64,000 nucleotides of DNA from Rhodospirillales bacterium (GCA_018432935.1 JAHDSF010000025.1:42289-106288), one strand, 5' to 3'; positions 1 to 10,822 are shown, counted from the stretch's first letter. The notes: a model not told the origin generated them from the sequence alone. A program made the numbers and translations.

Positions 1-1
1 C

Positions 2-541
2 CGCCTGGCGCGCGGCGGCCACATGCTGGACCTCTACGCCTTCAGCGGCGGCTTTGGCCTGGCCGCGGCCGCCGCCGGAGCGGCCGGCGTCGTCGGCGTC
101 GATTCGTCCGAGGCGGCGCTGGCGCTGGCCCGGGAGGCGGCCGCCCTCAACGGGGTCGCCGACCGCTGTACGTTCGAAAAGGCGGACGTGTTCGCCTTCC
201 TCGAGGACGCCGCCCTGCGCCCGGCCCGCTACGAGGTGGTGTGCGTCGACCCGCCCGCCTTCGCGCGCAGCCGCAAGGACGTCGGCGCCGCCCTCAAGGG
301 CTACCGCAAGCTGGCCCGGCTGGCCGCCGCGGCGGTGGCGCCGCAGGGCTTCCTGTTCATGGCGTCGTGCTCGCACAACGTGCCCGCGGACCAGTTCGCC
401 GCCGAGGTGGTCGAAGGCGTCGGACGCGCCGGGCGTTCGGGCCGCATCATCGCCCAGGGCGCCGCCGGCCCCGACCACCCGGTGCACCCCTTCCTGCCCG
501 AGACGGCGTACTTGAAGTCGGTCACGCTGGCGCTGGACTGA
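2..541 (+). CDS. RlmI-type class I SAM-dependent rRNA methyltransferase, C-terminal part
   Basis: The reading frame is open from the left edge, so the start lies outside the window and only the catalytic C-terminal part (about 180 residues) is seen. It carries the SAM-binding glycine motif (LDLYAFSGGFGL), an acidic motif after strand 2 (GVDSSEAAL), and the catalytic-type motif VDPPAFARSRK followed by SCSHN. This set is typical of the RlmI/RlmK (YccW) family of 23S rRNA cytosine-C5 methyltransferases. An N-terminal PUA domain would be expected upstream. The family is clear; the exact target base is inferred. Confidence 0.85.
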   Translation, partial: RLARGGHMLDLYAFSGGFGLAAAAAGAAGVVGVDSSEAALALAREAAALNGVADRCTFEKADVFAFLEDAALRPARYEVVCVDPPAFARSRKDVGAALKGYRKLARLAAAAVAPQGFLFMASCSHNVPADQFAAEVVEGVGRAGRSGRIIAQGAAGPDHPVHPFLPETAYLKSVTLALD

Positions 542-577
542 CGCTCGCCATCAATGAGGCGCGAGTCGGACCGCATC

Positions 578-622
578 CTTCGACAGGCTCAGGATGAGGC
601 CCTCATGCCGAGCTTGTCGAAG
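578..622. repeat. Imperfect inverted repeat of the CTTCGACAGGCTCAGG type
   Basis: Arms at 578-599 and 601-622 are separated by one base and match at all but three positions. The arm contains CTTCGACAGGCTCAGGATGA. Very similar dyads are known to me as dispersed intergenic repeats in many high-GC proteobacteria. It lies between the methyltransferase stop and the phosphotransferase remnant and could form a long hairpin in RNA. Confidence 0.75.
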
Positions 623-630
623 CACGAGGG

Positions 631-1002
631 CCGGAACGCAGGGGGATCTTCGAGGCCGCCCGCTGGGACGGTCCGGGGCAATGGGTTCATGGCGACATCG
701 CACCGGGCAACCTGTTGGTCGCGGATGGGCGATTGGCGGCGGTGATCGACTTCGGCTCCTGCGCCGTCGGCGATCCCGCCTGCGACCTCGTCCTCGCCTG
801 GACCTTTCTTTCGGGAGAAGCGCGCGCCGCCTTCCGGGAACGCGTCGCGGCGGATCCCGGCCCCTGGGCCCGCGCACGCGGGTGGGCGCTCTGGAAGTCG
901 CTCCTTGTACTGTCGGAAAACCTCGCGACGCGAACGATCGCCGGCCCCGCGCGCCGGATCATCGCCGACGTCCTTTCGGATTCCCTCGATTCCCGCCGGT
1001 AG
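631..1002 (+). pseudogene. Aminoglycoside phosphotransferase (APH) family, 3' remnant
   Basis: The frame ending at TAG 1000-1002 encodes the C-terminal third of an APH-family small-molecule kinase. WVHGDIAPGNLLV is the catalytic loop (Brenner motif HGD-x4-N) and VIDFGSCAVGDPACDL is the metal-binding DFG-like motif. There is no N-terminal ATP-binding lobe: upstream, the frame runs into the inverted repeat at 578-622 and then the preceding gene. No start with a ribosome site precedes the catalytic loop; the first candidate (TTG 715) would delete it. I read this as a truncated, non-functional remnant, with the repeat at or near the break point. Confidence 0.75.
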
Positions 1003-1017
1003 TGGCTTGGTACAGGC

Positions 1018-3366
1018 TCACTCCGGCGCGGCGGGCGTGGCGGTGACGGCGACCGGCTCGGCCACCGGGGCGCCGCCGGCCGGAAGCCGGCAGACCACGG
1101 TCGTCCCCCTGTTCGGCCGCGACTTGATCTCGACGCGGCCGCCGTGCAGCTCGACGAAACGCTTGACCAGCGACAGGCCGAGACCGGCGCCGCGGGCCTC
1201 GCCCTCCATCGCCGGGCCGCGCTCGAAGCTGCGGAACATCCGCTCCTGATCGGCGAGCGGGATGCCGACGCCGGTGTCGGTGACGGAGATTTCGACCTCG
1301 CTCTCGCTGCGCCGCGCCGTCAGCTTGATGCGACCGCGCGGCGGCGTGAAGTTGACCGCGTTGCTGAGCAGGTTGAACAGCACCTGGCGCAGCCGTTTCT
1401 CGTCCGCAACGATCCAGCCGAGGTCGCTGGGACCGTCGAACTCGAGCTGCTGGTTCTTGCGCCGCGCCCGGTCGCGGACCAGCTGCAGGCTCGCCACCAG
1501 CATGTTCGAAAGATCGATGGTGTCGAGGCTGAGAGTAAGGATGCCGGCCTCGATGGTGGCAAGATCGAGGATGTCGCTGACCACCGAGATCAGGTTCTGC
1601 GACGTCTCCAGGATGCCGCGCACGTACTCGGCCTGGCGGGTATTGAGGGGGCCGAAGTACTCCTCGGTCAGGATGTCGGCGAAGCCGATGATCGTGTTCA
1701 TCGGCGTCCGCACCTCGTGGGCGACGTTGGCGATGAACTCGGATTTCAAACGGTCGGCCTCGTGCAGGGCCTCGGCGCGCTGGCGCAGCGCCTCCTCGAG
1801 TCGGGTGCGGTCGGTGACGTCGAGATACGAGAGCAGCACCGCGCCGTCGGGCAGCGGCACGTTGGCGTAGTCTAGGATGGTGCCGTCGGCGCGGACGATC
1901 CGTCCGGTGTGCGGCTCGCGTCCCATCAGCCGCGCGATCACCCGCTCCTTGTGGGTTTCCCAGTCGCCCTCGACGGTACCGGCGATCAGCGGCTTGGTGC
2001 GTTCGACGAACTCGTTGACGTGGGGCTCGCCCTCGAGGTCGCCGGCGTTCAGCTTCCACAGCTTGGCGAACACCGGGTTGAACAGCTTGAGCCGGCCATC
2101 GCTGCCGAACACCGCGACGCCCTCGTAGAGGTTGTCGAGGGTTTCGCGCTGCACCGCGATCAGGGTGTTGAGCGAGCGCTCGAGCGCCAGCCGCTCGGTC
2201 ACGTCCTCGTAGATGAAGACGAGGCCGCCCAGCGGATAAGGATTGATCAGACAGCGGAAGGTGGCGCCGCTCGGCAGGTGCAGCAGCTCCTCGACCGGCT
2301 CCTTGAGGGCACCGAACAGGGCCAGCTGCTCTTCCTTGAACAGGCGGAAGTCGACGAACTCGGGCAGCCGGCGCAGCTCGCGCAGCCGCTCCAGCACCTC
2401 GGCCAGCGTCGGCTCGCTGCCCAGCCACTGCGCGTCGAGCCCCCACAGGGCGGCGTAGTTGGAGTTCGAGAAGACCAGTTTCGCCTTCGAATCGAATATG
2501 GCGATCGCCGTGTTGAGGGATTCAAACACCTGCTCGCGGGCGGCGGTGTCGCGGGCGAAGGTGCCCTCCATCTCCTCCGCCGCCGAGCGGTCGATGGCGT
2601 AGCCGAGCGTGCCCGGCCAGTTGCCGAGCGGCGCCTCGGTGACCTCGTAGAGCCGCGGCAGGCCGCCCAGCGACAGCAGGCGATGCTCGGCCGCCGGAGC
2701 CTGGCCCTGGCGTGCTGCCACCGCGAGGTCGCGGGTGGTGTCGGCGACCGCCTCGTCCAGCCCGGACCGGTTGACGAACACCAGGTTGAGATTGGCGTCG
2801 CGCAGCCACACCGGCATCGGCAGCGAATCCAGCAGCGCCGCCATCCACTCCTGGTCGTCCGACAGCTCGGCCGGCGGCGCATTCAGCCCCGTCGAGCGAC
2901 TGCTGGAATCGCCCACGTCGCGCATCCACACCGCGTCGGCCAGCCAACGGCCGTCGGCGGCGGAGGCCCTCGCCCCCACCACCTGAAGGGCGCGGCCGTC
3001 GGTGGCGGGCAGCACGAGATCGAACGGCTCGCCTTCCTGGCGCAGCGCGTGCACCGCCTTTTGAAGGGCGACCGAGGATTCGCCGGTGAAGCGGGCGCGC
3101 GCGTCGTCGAAGCTGGATTCGACGCCGTCAGCGAGGTCGAGCAGGACGGCCAGCCGGCGCGAGCAGCTGGCGCGGTTATCGGCCGTCCATACGAAGACAC
3201 CGTCCGGCGCCGCCGCGATCAGCTCGCTGCACAGCTCGCTGTCCTCGGCGAAGATGCGGGCGCGGCGTTCGGCCCGACGCAGCCGCTTCCACAGGACGAA
3301 GGCCCCCGGGGCGGCGGCCGCGAGCGCCGTCAGCATACCGATCCCGAAGCCCGCTTCCGGCGTCAT
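1018..3366 (-). CDS. PAS-domain sensor histidine kinase, DivL-like
   Basis: A protein of 782 residues. One N-terminal membrane helix (about 8-26) is followed by several PAS-like segments (about 40-150, 175-260, 280-390, 405-515). Then comes a HisKA domain with FIANVAHEVRTPMN (phospho-acceptor His550) and a HATPase domain (about 650-765) with N box LFNLLSNAVNF, DTGVGIP and GAGLGLSLV. It should autophosphorylate, although its partner is not in view. Domain layout, length and place next to ahcY recall DivL of alphaproteobacteria, an essential cell-cycle kinase-like protein that in Caulobacter has Tyr instead of His. Here the His is kept. The DivL link is inferred from synteny and architecture. 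Confidence 0.8.
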   Translation of the reverse strand: MTPEAGFGIGMLTALAAAAPGAFVLWKRLRRAERRARIFAEDSELCSELIAAAPDGVFVWTADNRASCSRRLAVLLDLADGVESSFDDARARFTGESSVALQKAVHALRQEGEPFDLVLPATDGRALQVVGARASAADGRWLADAVWMRDVGDSSSRSTGLNAPPAELSDDQEWMAALLDSLPMPVWLRDANLNLVFVNRSGLDEAVADTTRDLAVAARQGQAPAAEHRLLSLGGLPRLYEVTEAPLGNWPGTLGYAIDRSAAEEMEGTFARDTAAREQVFESLNTAIAIFDSKAKLVFSNSNYAALWGLDAQWLGSEPTLAEVLERLRELRRLPEFVDFRLFKEEQLALFGALKEPVEELLHLPSGATFRCLINPYPLGGLVFIYEDVTERLALERSLNTLIAVQRETLDNLYEGVAVFGSDGRLKLFNPVFAKLWKLNAGDLEGEPHVNEFVERTKPLIAGTVEGDWETHKERVIARLMGREPHTGRIVRADGTILDYANVPLPDGAVLLSYLDVTDRTRLEEALRQRAEALHEADRLKSEFIANVAHEVRTPMNTIIGFADILTEEYFGPLNTRQAEYVRGILETSQNLISVVSDILDLATIEAGILTLSLDTIDLSNMLVASLQLVRDRARRKNQQLEFDGPSDLGWIVADEKRLRQVLFNLLSNAVNFTPPRGRIKLTARRSESEVEISVTDTGVGIPLADQERMFRSFERGPAMEGEARGAGLGLSLVKRFVELHGGRVEIKSRPNRGTTVVCRLPAGGAPVAEPVAVTATPAAPE

Positions 3367-3445
3367 GCCGGCTGTTCCTCGTGCCGCATCGGGGTGATCC
3401 TAGACGGCAAACCCGAAGGCGCCAAGGATAACGAGACCGCCATAC

Positions 3446-3502
3446 CCCCTCACCTCCGACCCTCGCCCCCATTCCATGGGGTAGAGGGACAGAGGTGTGG
3501 GG
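3446..3502. repeat. Long imperfect hairpin downstream of ahcY
   Basis: Nested inverted arms pair: CCCCTCACCTC (3446-3456) with GAGGTGTGGGG (3492-3502), CCCTC (3460-3464) with GAGGG (3484-3488), and CCCAT with ATGGG near the centre. It lies in the 148-base gap between the ahcY stop and the PAS-kinase start. It resembles the hairpins in the yejE-yejB gap. It may end or attenuate ahcY transcription; there is no T tract. Confidence 0.6.
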
Positions 3503-3514
3503 AAAGGCGGGTTG

Positions 3515-4915
<1,401 letters not shown>

Positions 4916-5202
4916 GGCTTCTCCTGCGCAATCAGGTGCGGGAGGTCATACCCTCTTCGCGAGGGGTTCGCAAGAAGGGAGGGGCGCGCACAGTCGGTTC
5001 CACTGATCCGGAAGTGCTGCGAAGCCGGGTCCGCGTCGGCTTGGGCCAGATCCTTTCGCGCTTTCGTAAAATTCCCCATGCGTCGTCCGAGGCGGCGCTG
5101 AGAGACAATCTGCGCGCAGACCGTTGGATCAACAGTTTTGTCAGCCCGTTCACAGACTCGGCCGACCAGACAGACGCGGTACCCCTCCTTCGCCTCGCGG
5201 CC

Positions 5203-6975
5203 TCAGAACAGCGCGTTGAAGTCGTCGAGCATCATCGCGATGCGGCCGGGGTCGCCCTGGTCGAGGATGCCCTGGGCGCGGCGGGTGGCGGCGGGAAGGT
5301 CGAGGGCACGGACGCGCTGCTTCACCCGCGGCAGCTTGGAGGCGATCATCGACAGGTCCAGGATGCCGAGCCCGAGCAGCAGCGCGGTGTAGCGCGGATC
5401 TCCGGCGATCTCGCCGCACAGCGAGACCGGGATGCCGGCGTGCTTCGCGGCCTCGGCGGCGCGGTGGATGAGGCGCACCACCGCCGGGTGCAGCGGATTG
5501 TAGAGGTGGGCCACCTGCTCGTCGCCGCGGTCGGCGGCCAGGGTGTACATGGTGAGGTCGTTGGAGCCGATCGAGAAGAAGTCGCTGACCCGCGCCAAGC
5601 CGTCGGCGGCCAAGGCGGCGGCCGGGATCTCGATCATGATGCCGACCGGCGGCAGCGGCTCGGGCACCGCGATGCCCCGCTCCTTCAGGCTTTCGGCCGC
5701 CGCCTTCATCGCCTGGCGGGCCTTGCGCACCTCGCCCACCGTGGTCACCATCGGCAGCATGATCCGCACGTTGCCGGTGGTGGCGGCGCGCAGGATCACG
5801 CGAAACTGCGATTCCAGCAGGTCCTGGCGCTTCAGCAGCAAACGTATGCCGCGCAGGCCAAGCGCGCTGGAGGCGCTGACAGCGTATTCACCCATCAGCG
5901 CATCGGTCGCCTTCTCGCCCCCGACGTCGAGGATGCGCACCGTGACCGGCTTGCCTTCCATCACCGCAATGATGTCACGCAGGGTTTCGTAGACCTCGTC
6001 CTCGGGCGGGATATCGTCGCGGTTCATGTACATGAACTCGCTGCGCAACAGACCGATCCCGGCGGCGCCCATCTGGTGGACGAGGTTGACCTCGATCGGC
6101 AGCTCGACGTTGGCCATCAAGGTGACCTCGGTGCCGTCGCGGGTGACCGCCGGAACCCGGCGCATGCGCGACAGCACCCGGCGCTCGCGCGCCATCTCGA
6201 CCCGCCGCGCCTCGTAGGCGCGCAAGGTGGCGTCGCCTGGGTTGACGATGACGCGGCCGCTGTCGCCGTCGACGATCACGGTGTCGCCGTGGCGGATGCC
6301 GTCGAGGACGCCCGGCACCCCGAGCACGGTCGGGATCTCGAGCGCGCGTGCCATGATCGCGGTGTGGCCCTGGGTGCCGCCGAGTACGGTGGTGATGCCG
6401 GACACCAGGTGAGGGTTGAGCCGCGCGGTGTCGGCGGGGGTCAGTTCCTCGGCCACCACCACGCTGTCGCGCGGCAGCGTCGAATAGGTCTGGTACGGCT
6501 TGTTCATCAGGCTGCGCACCAGCCGGTTGGCGACGCCGCGGATGTCGTCGAGGCGGCCGGCCAGATAGGCGTCGTCCATCGCCTTGAAGCTTTCGGCGAT
6601 CGCGGCGACCTCCTCCTGGACCGCGGCTTCGGCGTTGATGCGCTCGGTGGCGATGCGGGCCAGGGCGCCGCGCACCAGACGGGAGTCGGTCAGCATCTGG
6701 TGGTAGGCGTCGAGCAGCGGCCCCAGGTCCTCCTCGAAGCGGCCGGGGCCGCCTTCCAGCTTTGCCCGCAGGCCGGCAACCTGCTTGCGGGCCCGCTCGA
6801 CCGCCTCCTGGAAGCGTTCCTTTTCGGCGTTCAGGCGCTTGGCGGGAATGCGGTACTCGGGAACCTGGATGACGCCGGATTCCCGGACGTGGGCGGTGCC
6901 GATGCCGATGCCGGACGACACGCCCAGTCCCGTGAACACCTTCTCGCGCGCCGGAATCATCACGTCGTCCGCCAT
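5203..6975 (-). CDS. ptsI: PEP-protein phosphotransferase, enzyme I (no GAF domain)
   Basis: Takes phosphate from PEP and passes it to HPr. The 590 residues comprise the HPr-binding/phosphohistidine part (active His204 in LGGTQGHTAIMAR) and the PEP-binding barrel (GIGLLRSEF, MIEIPAAAL, FFSIGSNDLTMY, and catalytic Cys in VSLCGEIAGDP). There is no N-terminal GAF domain, so it is PtsI-like rather than a nitrogen-type PtsP. The residues before the active His read QG instead of the more common TS. It starts 10 bases after the ptsH stop and is co-transcribed with ptsH and the EIIA gene. No sugar permease (EIIB/EIIC) lies nearby, so the chain is likely regulatory. Confidence 0.95.
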   Translation of the reverse strand: MADDVMIPAREKVFTGLGVSSGIGIGTAHVRESGVIQVPEYRIPAKRLNAEKERFQEAVERARKQVAGLRAKLEGGPGRFEEDLGPLLDAYHQMLTDSRLVRGALARIATERINAEAAVQEEVAAIAESFKAMDDAYLAGRLDDIRGVANRLVRSLMNKPYQTYSTLPRDSVVVAEELTPADTARLNPHLVSGITTVLGGTQGHTAIMARALEIPTVLGVPGVLDGIRHGDTVIVDGDSGRVIVNPGDATLRAYEARRVEMARERRVLSRMRRVPAVTRDGTEVTLMANVELPIEVNLVHQMGAAGIGLLRSEFMYMNRDDIPPEDEVYETLRDIIAVMEGKPVTVRILDVGGEKATDALMGEYAVSASSALGLRGIRLLLKRQDLLESQFRVILRAATTGNVRIMLPMVTTVGEVRKARQAMKAAAESLKERGIAVPEPLPPVGIMIEIPAAALAADGLARVSDFFSIGSNDLTMYTLAADRGDEQVAHLYNPLHPAVVRLIHRAAEAAKHAGIPVSLCGEIAGDPRYTALLLGLGILDLSMIASKLPRVKQRVRALDLPAATRRAQGILDQGDPGRIAMMLDDFNALF

Positions 6976-6985
6976 TCCCTTGCCC

Positions 6986-7288
6986 TTACGTTTCTTCGAA
7001 TTTGCGTTCGATCAGAGCGACGATGGCCGCCAGGGCCTCGGCCGCCTGGGCACCGGTCGCCGCCAGTTCGAGGTCGCAGCCGGGGCCGGCCGCCAGCATC
7101 ATCAGCCCCATGATCGACGAGCCGGACACCGACTGCCCGCAGCGGGTCACCGTGATCCTCGCATCGAACTGGCCGGCCAGCTTGACAAACTTGGCCGCCG
7201 CGCGGGCGTGCAGGCCACGCTGGTTGCGGATGGTCGCGACGCACTGGACGGCACCTTCGTTGCCCGGCAGCACGTACGACTCGGTCAT
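6986..7288 (-). CDS. ptsH: HPr phosphocarrier protein
   Basis: A 100-residue HPr. His27 in RGLHARAAAK accepts phosphate from enzyme I, and Ser58 in GSSIMGLMML is the regulatory serine that HPr kinase targets. The presence of hprK at 8652-9086 makes serine phosphorylation likely here. The ATG (7286-7288) overlaps the EIIA stop in an ATGA arrangement, so translation is probably coupled. It passes phosphate to the neighbouring EIIA and no complete sugar transporter is nearby. Confidence 0.96.
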   Translation of the reverse strand: MTESYVLPGNEGAVQCVATIRNQRGLHARAAAKFVKLAGQFDARITVTRCGQSVSGSSIMGLMMLAAGPGCDLELAATGAQAAEALAAIVALIERKFEET

Positions 7289-7692
7289 GACTGTTCCTGG
7301 GTCAGCAGCCGGGAGGCGATGTTGATGTACTTGCGCCCGGCCTCCTGGGCGCTCGCCGCGGCGGTGGCCAGGTTCTCGCTTTCGCGCACGCTGGCGAGCT
7401 TGATCAGCATCGGCAGGTTGACGCCGGCGATCACCTCCACATGGGCCTTGTCCATGATCGAGATGGCAAGGTTCGAGGGGGTGCCGCCGAACATGTCGGT
7501 GAGCAGGATGACGCCGCTGCCGTTGTCGGCCTTGGTGACGCTGTCGAGGATGTCGACCCGGCGCTGCTCCATGTCGTCGTCGGGCCCGATGCAGACGGCG
7601 CGGATATTGCGTTGCGGGCCGACCACGTGCTCCAGCGCCGCGATCAGCTCCTCAGCCAGACGGCCGTGGGTCACCAGAACGAGTCCGATCAT
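7285..7692 (-). CDS. PTS system mannose-family EIIA component
   Basis: A 135-residue single-domain EIIA of the mannose (Man) superfamily. It begins MIGLVLVTHGRLAEEL, with the phosphorylatable His9. The segment LLTDMFGGTPSNLAIS is characteristic of the family. Genes for matching IIB, IIC and IID are absent, as is usual for the regulatory PTS of alphaproteobacteria. There the phosphorylation state of EIIA is thought to signal carbon or nitrogen status, for example to ChvG/ChvI. It overlaps ptsH by 4 bases and lies 24 bases after rapZ. Confidence 0.93.
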   Translation of the reverse strand: MIGLVLVTHGRLAEELIAALEHVVGPQRNIRAVCIGPDDDMEQRRVDILDSVTKADNGSGVILLTDMFGGTPSNLAISIMDKAHVEVIAGVNLPMLIKLASVRESENLATAAASAQEAGRKYINIASRLLTQEQS

Positions 7693-7716
7693 CGCTGCCG
7701 CGTCCCTGCCAAGAGA

Positions 7717-8649
7717 TCAGTCCACCCCTGTTGCGTCACGGTCCATCTCCCTGTGTCTCAGGCTCACCCGGTAGCCCTGCCGTTCCAGCCAACGCGCGAC
7801 GTCTTCGGCGACGAACACCGAGCGGTGCTTGCCCCCGGTGCACCCGAAGGCGATGGTCAGGTAGCTCTTGCCTTCCTCCGCATAGCCCGGCAGCAGCAGG
7901 GCGAGCAAGCTCGACAGCCGTTCGAAGAACGGCGCATAGCCCCTGTCGTTGCGAATGTAGGTCTGGACCGCCTGGTCCCGTCCTGTCAACGGCCGCAGGT
8001 CGTCCTGGTAGTGCGGATTGCTGAGGAACCGCACATCGACCACCAGATCGGCTTCCCGCGGCAGCCCCTTGCGGTACGAGAACGAGACCACAAACAGCGT
8101 CAGCGCCGCGTCTTCGCGCTCGCCGAGGTGGCGGCGCAGGATGCCTTTCAGCCGGCCCGGCCCCAGCCCTGTGGTGTCGAGCACGATGTCGGCCCGATCG
8201 CGGATGCCGGCCATCATCTCGCGCTCGAGCTGGATGCCGTCGCTGACCGGGCGGTCCTGGGCGAGCGGGTGGCGGTGCCGGGTCTCGGAATAGCGGCGGC
8301 GCAGTTCGTCGTCGTCGCAATCGAGGAACAACAGCAGCATCTCGGGATGCAGCCGCTTCAGCCGTTCGGTCTCGCCGAGCAGCGCCTGCGGGCGAAAATC
8401 GCGGGTGCGGGCGTCGATACCAACCGCCACCCGCCGCGGCGCCGCCTCGCCTGCGGTGAGCAGCGGCCCGAGAAAGGCGATCGGCACGTTGTCGATCGCC
8501 TCGAAGCCGAGGTCCTCCAGGGTCTTGAGGGCCGACGTCTTGCCCGCCCCCGACATCCCGGAAACGACCAGGATGGTCCGGCTCTCGCGCGGCGGCTTCG
8601 TCTCGCTCGGCACGTCCGACGGCATGGCGGAAACCCCCGAAAGGCGCAT
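7717..8649 (-). CDS. rapZ: RapZ/YvcJ-type nucleotide-binding protein (RNase adapter family)
   Basis: A 310-residue P-loop protein. Walker A GMSGAGKT spans residues 31-38, EAIDNVP follows, and the conserved C-terminal region FGCTGGKHRSVFVAEDVA carries the putative RNA or ligand-binding surface. In enterics RapZ guides RNase E to the GlmZ small RNA; in other bacteria the role is less clear, so the biochemical target here is unknown. The chosen ATG (8649) lies 2 bases after the hprK stop; ATG 8625 is an alternative. Its place between hprK and the EIIA gene is the usual alphaproteobacterial order. Confidence 0.93.
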   Translation of the reverse strand: MRLSGVSAMPSDVPSETKPPRESRTILVVSGMSGAGKTSALKTLEDLGFEAIDNVPIAFLGPLLTAGEAAPRRVAVGIDARTRDFRPQALLGETERLKRLHPEMLLLFLDCDDDELRRRYSETRHRHPLAQDRPVSDGIQLEREMMAGIRDRADIVLDTTGLGPGRLKGILRRHLGEREDAALTLFVVSFSYRKGLPREADLVVDVRFLSNPHYQDDLRPLTGRDQAVQTYIRNDRGYAPFFERLSSLLALLLPGYAEEGKSYLTIAFGCTGGKHRSVFVAEDVARWLERQGYRVSLRHREMDRDATGVD

Positions 8650-8651
8650 TC

Positions 8652-9086
8652 TCAGCCGAGGGCCTTTATATCACCACAGGCGAGCCTGACCGCAAGGCGC
8701 ACCTTGGCGGGGGCCGACGGCTCGAACGGGGCGAGCGCGAACAGGGGCAGACGGACGCCCAGGATCTCGGTCGCGGCCGGTTCCGGCATCCGCTCCACGG
8801 CAGCCGGCGCAACCAGGTCGACGACCGCGACCAGCGGCGCCTCGACCGCGTCCTCGATCCGCACCACGCCGAGGCCGCGCACCTCGATCTGGCCGGCGAT
8901 CGCCGGCGGCGTCGAGGCGACCAGCGCGTCTCGCTCGTTGCGCACCTCGACGGCGTCATCCGCCACCAAGCGGGCGCCGTCCTCGATCAGCCGCAGCGCC
9001 AGGTCCGACTTGCCGGCGCCCGGCGCACCCCGCAGCAGCACGCCCCGGCCGCCGATCGCCACGCAGGTCCCCGTCACGATGGTCAT
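8652..9086 (-). CDS. hprK: HPr kinase/phosphorylase, short alphaproteobacterial form
   Basis: A 144-residue protein corresponding to the C-terminal kinase domain of HprK; the N-terminal domain of the Firmicute enzyme is absent, as is normal in this group. Walker A is GAPGAGKS (residues 20-27), followed by VADDAVEV, the region that holds the catalytic acid. The segment GQIEVRGLGVVRI matches the HprK signature. It should phosphorylate HPr at Ser58. Start ATG 9086 was chosen by homology to short HprKs; the open frame continues upstream as a shadow of chvG. It lies between chvG (65 bases upstream) and rapZ. Confidence 0.93.
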   Translation of the reverse strand: MTIVTGTCVAIGGRGVLLRGAPGAGKSDLALRLIEDGARLVADDAVEVRNERDALVASTPPAIAGQIEVRGLGVVRIEDAVEAPLVAVVDLVAPAAVERMPEPAATEILGVRLPLFALAPFEPSAPAKVRLAVRLACGDIKALG

Positions 9087-9151
9087 GGGCGATGACGTTG
9101 GCGGACGAAGGGGGCGCGTGTCAACGCACAACCCTCTTCCGCCCCCCCGCC

Positions 9152-10822
9152 TCAACCCGCCACGGTCGGCAGCTCGACGGTGAAGCGGGCACCGGCGACG
9201 TTGCCGGCCTCGTCCAGCCGGTTGGCGGCGGCGATGCGGCCGCCGTGGGCCTCGACGATCTGCCGCGAGATGCTGAGGCCGAGGCCGGAATGGGTGCCGA
9301 ACTTCTCGGTCTGCGGGCGCTCGGAATAGAAGCGCTCGAAGATCGCCTCCTCCTTGCCGGGCGGGATGCCCGGGCCCTCGTCGTCCACGGTGGCGCGGAC
9401 GAGCTTGTCCTCGCAGGCAAGGCTGACGGTGATGCGACCGCCGGGCGGGCTGAACGAGGCGGCATTGGCGATCAGGTTGCGGAACACCTGCATCAGCCGG
9501 TGGTCGACCCCGGGCACGATGCAGGACCTGGTCGGCAGCGGCTTGACCAGCTCGAGCGGCGGCCCCTCGGTGGCCTCGTGGATCGAGACCAGGGTCTCGA
9601 GCATCAGGCGAAGGTCGACCGGCTCGGTCTCGGCGCGCGACAGTTCGGCGTCGAGCCGCGAGGCATCGGAGATGTCGCTGATCAGCCGGTTCAGCCGCGA
9701 GACGTCCTCGTGGATGATGTTCATCAGGCGCTTCTGCGCCTCCGGATCGCTGACCCGGGCCGCGGTCTCGACCGCGCTGCGGACGCTGGTCAGCGGATTC
9801 TTGATCTCGTGCGCAACGTCGGCGGCGAAGCGCTCGATCGCGTCCATCCGGCGCCACAGCGCCTCCGTCATGTCGGCAAGAGAGCGCGACAGCCGCCCGA
9901 TCTCGTCCCGCCGCCTGGGAAAGACCGGGATCGCGTACTGGCGGTGGTGGCCGCGGCCGACCCGCTCGGCGGCAGCGGCGAGGCGCCGCAGCGGGCGAGC
10001 GATGGTCTGGGCCAGATAGACAGACAGCAGGATCGTCACCCCGAGGGCAACCCCGAACACCTTGAGGATGCCAAGCCGCACTTCCAGCAGCGCCTGTGCC
10101 AGCTCGTGGGATTCGAGGGTCAGCATCACGGCGCCGAGCACCTGCTTGTAGCGCTGGATCGGCACCGCGACGGTCAGCATCGGATCGCCACCGGAGCTGG
10201 CGCGGACCGAGCGGCTGGCGAACCCGTCCAAGGCGCTCAACACCTCCTCGTAGTCGGTCGCCTGCTGGATCGGGTTCTCGTTGTAGGCAGGGGCGGCGAT
10301 ATGGCCGGTCACCCACGAGATCGCATCGTCGTAACTCTTGAGCGCCCGTTGGAACAGGGTCATGGCGGGCGTCTCGAGCGGCGGCAGGTCCTCGACCTGG
10401 ACCGAGACGCCGCCGGGGCCGAACATGAAGCGGGTGTCGAGGATCAGGCTGCCGGTGACGTCGAACACCCGGGCCCGCGTGCTGGACGCCTCGGCAAGGC
10501 GACGCATCATCTGGCGGGCGACCGTCGGCGACAGGCTCTCGTCGCGGGCCGCGGTGCCGCGCACGGCGCCCTCGGCGAGGGCGGCGGCGAACACCTGGGC
10601 TCGCGTTTCCAGCGCCGACAGCTCGGTGGTCAGCAGGCTTTTGCGGTATTCCCCGGCGTAGAGGACGCCCCCGACCAGGATCGCCAGGGCGAGGATGTTG
10701 ATGGCCAGGATGCGCAGGGTCAGCGACGAAGACCGCCGCGTGCGGCGGTCACGTGCCTTCGCCGGCTCCTCCCCGGCCCGGCTTCCGTCTTCAGGCGGTT
10801 TTGTAACGATAGCCGACACCAT
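9152..10822 (-). CDS. chvG: Sensor histidine kinase ChvG (ExoS family)
   Basis: Membrane kinase partner of ChvI, known in rhizobia and Brucella for acid and envelope responses. Features: a first membrane helix near residues 38-56 ([20 protein letters not shown]), a periplasmic sensor region, a second helix ([17 protein letters not shown]), HAMP, HisKA with [13 protein letters not shown], and HATPase with [18 protein letters not shown] and [10 protein letters not shown] chose ATG 10822, giving 556 residues and a 32-base overlap with chvI; a TTG at 10855 extends the frame. No clear ribosome site precedes either start, so translation may be coupled to chvI. Confidence 0.93.
   Translation of the reverse strand: MVSAIVTKPPEDGSRAGEEPAKARDRRTRRSSSLTLRILAINILALAILVGGVLYAGEYRKSLLTTELSALETRAQVFAAALAEGAVRGTAARDESLSPTVARQMMRRLAEASSTRARVFDVTGSLILDTRFMFGPGGVSVQVEDLPPLETPAMTLFQRALKSYDDAISWVTGHIAAPAYNENPIQQATDYEEVLSALDGFASRSVRASSGGDPMLTVAVPIQRYKQVLGAVMLTLESHELAQALLEVRLGILKVFGVALGVTILLSVYLAQTIARPLRRLAAAAERVGRGHHRQYAIPVFPRRRDEIGRLSRSLADMTEALWRRMDAIERFAADVAHEIKNPLTSVRSAVETAARVSDPEAQKRLMNIIHEDVSRLNRLISDISDASRLDAELSRAETEPVDLRLMLETLVSIHEATEGPPLELVKPLPTRSCIVPGVDHRLMQVFRNLIANAASFSPPGGRITVSLACEDKLVRATVDDEGPGIPPGKEEAIFERFYSERPQTEKFGTHSGLGLSISRQIVEAHGGRIAAANRLDEAGNVAGARFTVELPTVAG

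Noticed and set aside
4932..5153. 73-codon minus-strand frame between ptsI and ahcY
   Set aside because: No recognisable motif or ribosome site; more likely leader or promoter sequence of ahcY.
4916..5202. Riboswitch upstream of ahcY
   Set aside because: I looked for SAM or SAH riboswitch-like conserved cores and saw none that I could support.
9087..10316. Upstream extension of the hprK frame
   Set aside because: It is a shadow of chvG; the HprK similarity begins at 9086.
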